Shown: positions 11,689-23,600 of the stretch, piece after piece
Numbering within the stretch: the first letter of the stretch is position 1
How the letters are laid out: each line of letters opens with the position of its first letter
Assembly: GCA_035236585.1 (NCBI GenBank)
Contig: CP141138.1
Coordinates: forward strand, 24,749,437-24,813,436
Length of the DNA: 64,000 nt
Direction: 5' to 3'
DNA from: Warburgia ugandensis
Taxonomy: Eukaryota; Streptophyta; Magnoliopsida; Canellales; Canellaceae
Notes under the pieces: generated by a model
The model's input: the letters and a program-made list of their open reading frames with translations, nothing else
What the model was told of the DNA's origin: nothing
Databases searched by the model: none
Translations under genes and position numbers: made by a program

Positions 11689-14600
11689 TCATATCCTGAA
11701 AGGTTGATAGCCAGAACTGGTTCGGTCAACTCTTTTCATCTTCTTCGTTTTTGCTTTCTTTGCTGCAATTTCCTGGAAAGGATTTGCACCATCAAAGAAA
11801 TTGCTAGATTTCCTTACTTTTTTCCTCTTCCCTCGGTCATATTCTTCATTCCTGAAAAGTCAATAGTTGTTGGTTAGACACTTCAATGGATAACGCTCAG
11901 CTGAGCACCTACTGAATAGAGTGGTGCACCCTCAACCATATAGCCAGTTCTTACAAAAAGGTTTCATTCCACGAAGTCACTGGTTTCACATGTTAGCAGA
12001 AATCTAGCCTCCCAATGGATTAAGGGGTTTTGGGAGACGATAGTAGCACAGTATTGCTAGCATTCGTGGGCCATTCTAAGTTCTGGAGATTCAAATGGGA
12101 CAGGTAAAATTCAAATGAAGTTGCATTCTGGAACCTTAGAAGTTGAGTTGACTAGGATTTAGCAATCGTTTCAGTGTAGGTTACAAAGCAAATAAGGTGA
12201 TTGATTTCTTCAGTCAAAGAGTATCTGAATGACAGTCTGTAGTGATCTCTAGCCGGGTATAGTTGTGTTCATTTTCCTAGGTTATTAACCAAGTATTCAT
12301 TCATAAGGGGAGAGAGAAAAATGGGAAAAGGTCTTTACCATTTATCAGCTACATAGCCAATGCTTCTAACCTTTTCTACACGAGTCTCAGTTGAAGGCGA
12401 TTCCATGTCATCCCACCATGCAACTACACATTACAGATTAAGGCCATAATACATAACTCAAGTAACAGAGACATTGAAATAGAGAGTTTCACATCACAGA
12501 AAATGATGGAATAAAAGAATAAGTTGTAAACTAACCTGTTGTCTCTTCTAAACCCCTTAGAAGCATACTCATCATCCCATTCTTTGCGACCGTATTCTTC
12601 TCCAGAACATCTGGTTCTCTTGCAGAACTTAGCTTTGCCCCCAAGCTCGAGTACTTCTCTTGGGTTTCAATAGTTGCAAGCACTGCATCGCTGTGGCTAG
12701 TTCTCTCTTCAACGCCACTCCTTTCTATATTCACAAAGATGCCAGTGCAATTGTTTGACGCATTTGTAGCTCCAGAACTATTTCTCTTTTTTGAAACAAA
12801 CTGACACGTTTTTTGCTGGGAGTGAGTTGAGTAGAGATCAATTACCTCAGCCTTCTCAGATGTAGACTGTCCCTGATCAATAAGTATAAGAGCCTCCTTT
12901 AAGTTAGTTAGATTGCTTTTACTAACATTTGAAGTGCGTTGCTTCCTCCTCTTATGTTTCTTCTTTTTCCTTACACTCAAAGTAAGAAATAGCCGTCTAC
13001 AGCCTATGTGCAGTAGGCTCTTTAGAACAGGGAACTTCTTGAGCTTCTTTGGCCTAGTCTCCACCTGGTGATGAGCATCACTTATTGATACTGGATTTGT
13101 TGTATCACAAACTTCCTTCTGCACAACGGCACTGACATGCCCTGATGTGCTAGAAATTCCTATTGACACAATTTCTTCAGACGTTGTAGCAGTCAGGCTT
13201 CTCCCCTTCATAGAACCACCATTCTAAATGCACAAACAAGTATGAAAGAAAGCTAAGGACACTGATTTCACCAAAAGATAAATCTGAAATTAAAGAGTCA
13301 GCAAGAGAACTGTCAGTTACCTGATAATGAATTCCAGTAACTCTATCAGGAGCCTTCTCATGAATGCAACCGTTAATGAAGCGTGAACCATTTGATAACT
13401 TCATTGTCACAAATTTCTCAGACTTCTGATCAGAGACGATCTTGAATGGTGAGATTCTCTGTACACTCTCAGTCACAACACCATTCTTACAGAACAAAAG
13501 AGGAAGAATGAGTCGACTAAACGACAAGCTACACGGGTAATAAGGAGAGCTGGGCTGGGAAAGAAACACCTGGTTACCTCTTCTGTTGCATCAGTAGAAG
13601 ACTTCTCAGATGGGGTTTTGCAGAAGCCATTGCGGTCCTGTAGTAGAGCAACTTGAAACTCTGAAGTGTTGCTCGTCCCTTCATTATTACAATCATAGCT
13701 ATGATTCTCAGTCCTGAAATTAGATTTGGCTCTTTCACCAGCAGCAGTTATAGAACGTGTGCCTATTCTGATATCTGCAGAAGATTCTGAATGTGGTTGT
13801 CTCCCTGGCAAAAGCTGGCTATTAGACCCTTGTAAACCAGAATGCTCATTTGGTAGCATTGGTTGTTGAGCTCTTCCCACCGCAGTAAGGGCACTTTCTT
13901 GCTTGCCAGAGGCTTCCTTCAGTGACTGTTCCTTTGATGAAGCACCTACAGCAGATGTATCCGCTTTAGTTGCATGGTCATTAGTTACTAGTCTCTGTGT
14001 GTGACCATTTTGAAATGTTTGCACTGGTTGTTGAGCTGCTCCCGCTAAGGTAATGCCACTTACTTGCGCGCCAGATGCTTCTTTCAATGACTGATATTTT
14101 GATGAGGCACCTACAACAGATGAATCTGCCTTAGTTGCATGCCAATTAGTTAGTACTCTCTCTGTGTGACCATTTTGAAATTTTTTCTTTGGTAGCAGTG
14201 CTTGTTGACCTGCTCCTGCCACAGTAAGATCACTTTCTAGAGAGCCAGAGGCTTCCTTCAATAACTGGTCCCGTGATGAAGCACCTAAAGCAGATGTTGC
14301 ATGGCTACTACTCAGTAGTCTTTCCGCATGACAATTTTGCAATTTTTGCCTTAAGCCTGAGGCAGGAAGCAGAACTTCCTTGTTTTGCCTGGTGTTTTTG
14401 ACCATGTTGTTACAAACACTGTTGACTGGTTTCTTGGGAGCCAAGTTCTTTCTATCGCGGACGTAAAAAAGCATATATGCCTTCTGATCCAAGACATTCT
14501 TCTCACTAACTTGAAAAACCTGCAGTTTTTTCATGAGCATCAATTACTAACTCAAAATGCACTATAAACAACTGACCATAAGTGGTCCAGGCCATCCTAA

Positions 14601-17600
14601 GACACATATATAAGGATGGTAACAAAGTTGCAGATGCATTAGCTAACTATGCCTTAGATAATCAAGGCAGGCAATTTTGCTGGGTTTGATAACAATCTAG
14701 ACTTTATTAATGGAAATGTTGTGTAATGACGCTAACTTTGCCTGTGGTTTTATGATTTTATGAACTCACAGCTGTCCCAAAGCCTGGATAAAGGGCGTGG
14801 GTTGCATCAAGTTGCCGGCCAGCATAAAATCTTTTAGCAAATTATATGTCATGAATCTAAAGACTAAGACATTTTCTCCAGCTAGGGTATTTCCCATAAG
14901 TGACATGGTGCATTGGAGCCTCAATGCAATGAGAAATGGGCAAGAGCTGCTAGGCTGTTCCCCCATAATCGACGTGCTGCATTGGATCCTGAGTGCAGTG
15001 GGAAATGGGTAAGGGCTGATAGAGATTCTCTCAAAAATGACATGCTACATCAGAACCCACGTGTAGTGGGAAGTAAGCAGGGGTTCCCATGACGTTCTAG
15101 ATGTACGTAGGTATAGAGAATAGCTCAGGACAATAAGATTCATAATGCCACATGGAATATAGGCACAATGACATGTAAGAGTATGGAGTTTGTAGAGACA
15201 ATGAAATGTAGAAAAGTCAACATAGCTTGTGTCCAAGAAACCAAGTGGAAAGGGGCTCAAACTAGAGAAATCAATGGATATAAGCTCTGGTAGATAGGAA
15301 AGGACAATAATAGAAAAGGCCTAGGGATAATGGTGGATAAAGAATTAAAGGAAAAGAACTAGTGATTAAACTCTATTAATAAACTTGTTTTAGGAGAGAA
15401 GATCATAAATGTTATAAGTGCACAAGCCCCACAAGTAAGAATAGAAGATAGAATCAGGTGATAGTTCTGGGAAGATATGGAAGGAGTACTGCAAGAAATT
15501 CCAAACACAAAGAGGATATTTATAGGAGCAGACATAAATAGGCATGTAGGAAAAGAAAGGTAAGGATATTATAGGGTAGATGGAGGAGATGGGATCGAAG
15601 AAAGAAATAAGACAAGGAGAGCTATCCTCAATTTTGCTTTGACATATAAGCTATAGTAAACACATACTTTATGAAGATTGATGAACACTTGCTAACCTTT
15701 AAAAGTAGATCATATAAAAGCTAAATAGACTTTTTCCTATTCCGAAAGATCAAAGTGTAAGGATTGTAAGGTGATACACGGTGAGAGTTTAACCACACAA
15801 CATAAGTTAATGGTTATAAATATTTACATTAAGAGATGGATGAAGGAAAATAAACTTAATAGGTGTCCAAAAACTAAGTGACCTTGGGATGTCATTGTGT
15901 TTGTAACGGTAGAGTTGTCGTCATGTGACCTTGAGGTCACGAGTTCAAAATGTGGAAATAGCCTCTTGCAAAAATGCAAGGTAAGTCTGCGTACTATTGA
16001 CCCTTGTGGTCTACCCCTTCCCAAACCCCACATACGCAGGAGCTTTGTGCACCTGGGCTTCCCTTTTAGGTGTCCAAAAACTAAGGGAAGGAACTCAAAA
16101 TGAGAGAAGATAACATCATTTTAAAGCAAGTTGATGGTAAAGGGAAAGTGAAACAGAAGTAAATAGCATGGTGACTAATATGGCGAGTCCATTAAGAAAA
16201 AGGGAAAAGATGTACTAGGAGTATTTAAAGGTAAATGGCAGCCGGTAAAAGAAACTTGGTGGTGAAGTGAGAGTGAAAAAAGTTATTAAAAAAAAAAGGT
16301 ATGTTGGCGGAGGACTAGAAATGATGAGAACTTTGAGGAATATAAAAATGCTAAAAAGGTTGTTAAGAGAATAGTAAGCAATGCCAAACTCAAGGCATAT
16401 GATGATCTTTATAACATACTAGGGCTAAGAGAAGATTAGAAAGATGTGTTCAAACTTGCAAAAATAAGTGCATAAAAGAGTAAGGAATTAGACCTCGTTA
16501 AATGCTAAAAGTGACAACCAAAGAGCACTAGTAAAAGATGACGTGATCAATCAAACATGAAAAGGTTACTTAAAAAATTGTTAAATGACAACTATCCTAA
16601 GAATATAGAAATTAGCCCAAATAACATTGTACTATATAGATATGACCGTAGGATTAGGATACCTGAAATGAAAAAAAGGTCTTGAAAAAGATGAAATCAA
16701 GAAAGACCTTGGGGAGCGATCGCATACCAATAGAGGTTTGAAAGCATGTGAGAGATATTAGAGTAATCTGGTGGACAAAGTTGTTTAACAAGATTGTAAA
16801 ATCAAAGAAAATGCCAGATGAATAGAGGAAAGGTTCTATCATACCGATCTATAAGAATAAAGGAGAGATACAGAGTTGCACCAATCATCATGGGATGAAA
16901 CTTATGAGCCATACTATGAAACTTTGGGAAAGAGTGATTGAGAAGAGGCTACAACATGAGAGGAGTTTATCAAAGACAACTGTCCTAAGAATATGAAAAT
17001 TAAATGAACTGTAAACCCAAATAACATTGTACTATATAAATATGACCGTAGGATCAGGACACCTAAAATGAAAATAGGCATTGAAAAAGATGAAATCAAG
17101 AAAGACCCTAGGGAGTGATGACATACCTATAGAGGTTTAAAAGCATATGGGAGATACTAGAGTAATCTGTTGGACAAAGTTGTTTGACAAGATTGTAAAA
17201 TCGAAGAAACTTGCCAATCTATAAGATTAAATGAGACATATAGAGTTGCATCAATCATTATGAGATGAAACTTATAAGCTATACCATGAAACTTTGGAAA
17301 AGAGTAATTGACAAGAGGCTACAACATGAGATGAGTTTATCAAAAAACTAGTTTGGTCTACTGTGAAAGCTATTTCAATTGATAGATAAATATGAGTAGA
17401 GGAAAGACCTCCACGTGGTCTTTATTGACTTAGAAAAAGCTTATAATAGGTCCCTTAAGAGTTAGTATGGTGGGCATTGGGGGAAAAAGAGGTTTCCTAG
17501 AGGTATGTAGACATAATTAAAGATATGTATGAGAGAGTAGTAGCAAATTTTAGGACCACTAGCATAGACACCAATGATTTCCCTATCACTGTAGGATTGT

Positions 17601-20600
17601 ACCAATGATTGGCATTGAGCCCGCGCCTTTTTACGTTGGTTACATATGAGTTAACAAAAGCTATACAAGGAGATCTCATGATGCATGTTATTTGCAAATA
17701 ATATAGTTTTGATTGATAAGAGGCGTAATAAAAAGCTAGAGTTGTGGAGAGATATTGTAGAGTTTAAATGTTTTAAAAATAGTCAAATTAAGAGTATATG
17801 GAATGCAATTTTATCAAGGAGAAGAGTGCAAGTGAAGCACCAATAAAGATTGATAACCAAAAAGACCACTTTCGACACTTGGGATTGATAATTCATGAGA
17901 GAGGAGAAATTGAGAAGGATAGAATGTAAGTGGGTTGAAACAAATGGAAATGTGCCTCAGAATTTTGTGTGATCAGCAGGTGCCACTCAAATTGAAAGGA
18001 AAATTTTATAGGATGACTGTAAGGTCAGCCATGCTCCATAGATTAGAGTATTGGGCGGTTACGGAATAACATGTACATAAGACGAGCATAGCCAAAATGA
18101 GGATGTTGAGATGGATGCGTGGTGGTAAGACAAGAACAGATAGAATTAGAAATGAAAACATTAGAGGAAAGTTAGGAATAGCACAAATAAGGGAGGGTAG
18201 ACATAGATGGTTTGAACATGTCCAACGAAGAACAAAAACAGCTCAGGTTAGGAGCAGATCGATCCAAGTCAAAGGCTCTAGAAGTGCAAGGAGAAGGCCC
18301 AAAAGGGATGTGGATAAAAGTGGTGAGAAAAGATTTTAAAAAAATTTAGACTCAATGAAGCCACTTGATAGAGGGAAATGGAGGAACAAGATTCGTGTAG
18401 CCAACTCCTAATCGGGATAAAGATGTGCAATGATGCCAATCGCAGATGTGTCAAGACTGATGTAGGCTCTTTATTATTAGTTTAATACTGCTATTACTTC
18501 TTACAAATGAAAAGAAAAAAACAAAAATAAAGGATTCAATTTCTTGGAAGTCCAAAAAAGGTAATACGATCCAGAATTATAGCTATCATTGAGATCTTAT
18601 GGCATTCCTTGAATCATTCCATGGTTTTTCAGATAATAGCAATTAAAGCACTGTACTCGGGTTTTTCAACAAAAAAGCACCATACTCAGGTCAAATCTCA
18701 CAAAAATATTTGGGTAATTAAGAGCGCAAAAAGAGAAGACTACGCAATTCAGATATTCTTACCCTATTATCGTCAAGAGCATACCATGCTCCACTAGATG
18801 TCCGGACAAAACAGTAGTAGTGGCCAGAGTGAGTACTCCAACCAGCATGAACTAGAACACCATAAAGAGTATATTTCAGGTCTCCTTCCTGCAATAATGA
18901 GAAAAGTTATAAAGAAAGTTTAAGACAATATGGTAAAGAATGATGGGATGGGAAGTGTAACATGGTGTGCTCACTTGGGGGTCACTGGCAAAGGGTTTTA
19001 GGTCCAAATGAGGCCCAAAATCAACCATTTTATCAATTTTTTGTCCAGGATTATGCGCACCAAACCGCTTTAGATGAATGGTAAGGACATACGGGGCCTT
19101 GTGAACAGTAAGCTGTTTGAGGGCCCTAACTTTCTCCTTGCAACGTTGGCATCTGTATTGCCTCTCCCCTCCATCTAATTTCTCCGCAGCAGTGAAATAT
19201 GTAAGTGCCTTGCGCAAAGAATCTGCCTTTACTATTTCCAGACTTAGATCCAAGAAAGGATCAAAAGTATTGGAACAATATGAACATTGCATGCATTTCA
19301 CCTGCAGCATGTTGGAAGCAAAAGAATAAACATATAATCCTCATAGCAGTTTATGGAGGTGGAGTCCACGGCTCCAAGCAATTTCACCCTAGGACCTGGC
19401 AAGTTACCTGACTCCTGAGACGGCCACCAAAGATCTTGTGGACCAGGCTTTTCTCATAAGCACTAGGGGACTCGCTTGACACTCCATAAGGTAAGCAGCA
19501 TTTATGCATTGATTCCAGTAAGTTGACCATGTACTCATGTGCATCCTCCTGTCTTGAATTGCAAAAATTACGTGATATGCCTGACCAAATAGTTAAGAAT
19601 TACAATTTCCATCAACTATATTCACACTGAGGTGAAGGTTATTAACAATTTTTTATTTGATGCTTCCTTCAAGGGACTACAGATTCCTTCTTCAGCACAA
19701 CTCAATAATTAAGTAGATCTATTAATTCAAAATGACATTTTTGAAATATAAGCTGAGATAGAAGTTATTTGGATACATCGCAAGTTCTTGACGAGATGAG
19801 AAGGGGAAACTATCTTCCCAGTTGACTGCAGAGCATTGCTGACATGATTCTGAATGGCACACATTGCACAAAATCCAGAAGTGTGACCTTCAAAATGCAA
19901 CATGGAATTGAAGTTATTCGCATGCATAATGTGCAACTGGTGACACAATAAGTTCAAACAGAGACAAAGAAAAAGTATAAGAGACCAATCAAACCGAATT
20001 TCACAATTACTTAAATGGCTCTGAACCACTAGACTACTTTTGCCATCATTTACTGAAGAAAGCCAAATTGTCAACTGAGAGATAACATGTAAGGTTTACA
20101 CAAGCAGGATGTCAGAGCTTCTAAAAGAGCATAGAAAGAGTTAATTATTTTCTGTATTAAAGTGTTATGATCCAATATAGCACTTCAATGTTCATCACTC
20201 CAATCACAATCATGCTTCGGCCGGCCTCATGCACATAAACATATGCACAGAGCTAAGCTTCCTCAAAAAGAAATACTGAAATCAAGATCCACTAGCAAAA
20301 TATCAATTAGAATTATGTCCACGCTGTAAACAGCCTTTGTACTGCAAGGTACACAAGTAATGTACCAATAGGAGAATGCATATAATGATCGGCTTCCAAT
20401 CAAGCACAAAGAAACTCATATACTGTCAGACTGAAACAGCCATAGATCAAATGACAGGGAAGAAAAGCACGACTGATCAGTGGCTAAATCCTATATCTGG
20501 TAAAAGTACTAATAAAAAGCAGAGGCCCTTGAATGCAAGGGGCAACCACCTTGTAAATAATGCTAGACCAAGGCTTGTAAAGTTCACAGCAAACACTTGA

Positions 20601-23600
20601 TTACCTTGAAGTCAATATGCAGGATGACTGGTTGTACAACTAATGGTCTTACGAAAGGAACTTTTGTGTGATGGAACTCGAATGATACTCCACCTAAAAT
20701 CCTTCCCAATTAAATAGTTCATACTCTGTTGAACCAAAGCTCTTTACTGTTATATAACTTATATTTCTTGGGTTCACCTGGAAGATTGACTGCAGCTGTT
20801 ATCTTTCCTTTTTTCTTTATGAAGAACAGGATTTATGCAGCAGCATCCACCCTGTTGATGCTCCATGGTGCTGACTTCATTGGAAGTACCCAGTGTCTTG
20901 GTGATTAAACGATAATCACCTTGTCTGAGAGGACAGTTGAAGTTGCTTTGATTTAGTTATTAGATTACGCTGCTCAGTTGCTAAGAAATGGATCACTGAA
21001 TTTCATCACCATGTGAAAGAAGAAACCACTTGTACCAGGTCCACAAAGTGTAGCACACAATTTAGCATACGACCAGGTAGAAGGCCAATTTCGTAATTTT
21101 AAGAGGGAGCATAACCTCATCCACTGTAGCAAAGTAACTTTGCAAATCCTTATTCATCTTACTATTGGAATAACTCATAATCATTTTGTTAAGTAAATAT
21201 TTGGTATTTGACAATTTAAGACGACAACTATTAGGAATCAATTCCTGCACCATCTAGATTTGAAAATGCTTGCTCTCTAAAGTATATCTTTCAGAGGTTC
21301 ACACCTTTGAATGAACTGCTTAAGGAACATTTGAGTGATACCCTTTACATCACAGATATAAGTCAATTGGAGGACTTGTATGGAACTGACATAGGGCAGT
21401 CCAGGAAGTGGAAGACTTCACTCCAACACTATTCATATGCTTGATCTACAAAAGAAAATTTGGCAAAGAACTCTCACACAAGCTTTTATCACCCCAGTGT
21501 AAGTAGTGAAGTTGTCAAAATTCCATAAAAAAAGAATATTATAGGATTAAACCCAACAGGCAGGAATCGTGCATAGAAACAATATCCAGTGTGACAAGCT
21601 TAACTTTTTGTCCCACAAAAGTCCCAATGCTGCACCACAACATACAAAATGCCATGGCCAGACCATTCCAAAGCAAGGCTCTTAAACTTTCCATGCCTTT
21701 AACCCCATCAAATACTCACGATACAATCCACTCAAGCTCTCTGATGCTATTGATATAGACTGCTGTGCTCAACATTAAGCCCATACTCACACCTACAAGC
21801 CACTGGAGCCCTCTTGTGTACCAGTTTGCATTGCAAAACACATATGTGCCATGCCCAGATCACCAGCCCTCTCTTGGTCGCTCAAAACGGGTGTACTGTG
21901 AGCCAATGCAAGACAATCTGGTTCCTTTAAGTTAGTAACCAAGTGCTTGGAATGCACCTCTGCTAACAAGATTAACACATGAAGCAACCCATGGGACCAG
22001 TCTTCAGGTGCAATATCAGTTTGGAACCCAACCAATCATCCAAGCCAATATCTTCCTTAGCTGCTCCACTCTAGCAGGGAAGTTGTTGACCATGAACTCC
22101 TCAAACCCTCCCATGCTACTAGTTTGCACTGTTATGCACTACACATAAGCCCGCAGGGGAGCAACACACAACTGCACCACAACCTCATCCAGTAAGACTA
22201 AAACTAGGCTGCTCAAGATACATGTTTGCACCCACCAAGACAAGCACTCTGCACGGTGCATTCTATGAAGTCTGCAGTCCTTGAACATGCAACTAACTGA
22301 GCCTCAGGACTGGTCCTCAGGCACAATACAGATGGAACCCAATCGATCCAATATTCTTCCTAAATGCTAAGCTCTACCAGGGAAGTCAACAAACCACGAA
22401 CCGCCTGAGCCCTTCAATGCTACTATTTTGCACCACCATGCGCCATGAGCAAGCCCACATGAGGACAAGACAAATCTGCTCCCTGATCCACAAAGCCCTA
22501 AAACATGGTCATTCATGGTAGACACCAGCACCATGAGCCCATGCAATGAGATAACCACACCACAAGTTTTCCATCTTGGCACATGGAATATACCATTAGT
22601 ACTAAGGATGGTGCACAAATAGAACCTCAATATCAATCGCGCACACAATATTGCTAGGAACTCAACCAAAACAATAGCCTTGACTAACCCATTCTACCAA
22701 GTACCAAGTAAGCTGCAACCCCATAAACCACTTGAGCCATCTCTGTTGTGGTTTGGAGACTGACTGCCTTGCTCCTATTGTGGCTGTATCGAATTATGTT
22801 GAGTTACAAAGTAGGAGGTTCAGGGAGCGGAGCCTCCAACGATGGTCAAGCTGCACAGTCAGCATGCCAGGCATGCAGGGGGAGGAGTCCAAAAAACTGG
22901 CAGACAGTTTTCCATTTTGTAGTATGGGGGGCCAATTGTGTCTTTTGCCTGCATGACTCTAGGGTTCTAAAGAGTGGTGGAATCTTTTGTATCTTGTGAT
23001 GGCTACTTTTCTAGCCATGGCGATAGTGAAACTGGTGTGAGCCTATAGACGTACCTCAATTCAGGGGGAACCACGTATATCTGTGTGTTTCTGTTTCTGG
23101 TTTTCATCATTTTTTGGGATCTTCATAACAATCTCATGCAACTAGTTTGCACCATGATGCACCAAGCATAAGCGCACATAAAGAGCAGATGTATCTACGT
23201 CACACCCTGATCTAATAAGCCCAAAGACTTGGTTGGTCAAGGTACACATTAGTACCATGACCCAATATGCGAGACAACTGCCCCATGTGGCATATTACTT
23301 CCAGAAACTCACACAGGGCAATGCCTAATCCACCAAACCTTAAAATTTGGTCGCTCAAGGTGCACACCTGCACCATGAGCCAATATGCGAGACAACTGCC
23401 CCATGGTATATTCCTTCAAGTTTCCACCCATGCAAATGGAAAGTACTGGCACCAAGATTGATGCACTAAGCAAGCCTCAGTGTCGAACCTCAGGCACAAT
23501 AATGACTGGAACCTAGCCAAGATGATATTTGTGCCTGGTTGCCACCCTATCACGGAAGCTGCAAATCCACGAACTACTCAAGCACTCCTGAGCTACTAGT

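Larger units (their letters stand above)
14760..18430 (+). mobile_element. RTE-type LINE, copy B, in UBP23 intron 6
   Basis: Inserted antisense to the host gene inside the 4243-bp intron 14520-18762. It begins with the RTE 5' end (CTGTCCCAAAGCCTGG), then three diverged repeats of about 70 bp (about 14890-15090), an endonuclease region with remnants like the [10 protein letters not shown] motif near 15230, and a reverse transcriptase region split by stops. The C-terminal part near 18097-18339 still reads [20 protein letters not shown]. It ends near CTAATCGGGATAAAG at about 18420. Carries a SINE at 15879-16067 and an internal duplication near 16590-17345. Not functional. Confidence 0.85.

Noticed and set aside
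13177..13569. Minus-strand frame extending beyond UBP23 exon 8 on both sides
   Set aside because: The extra residues are intron read-through; splice sites at 13485 and 13321 fit phase and family.
22732..22999. Overlapping plus-strand frames
   Set aside because: They fall inside the 387-bp solo LTR.
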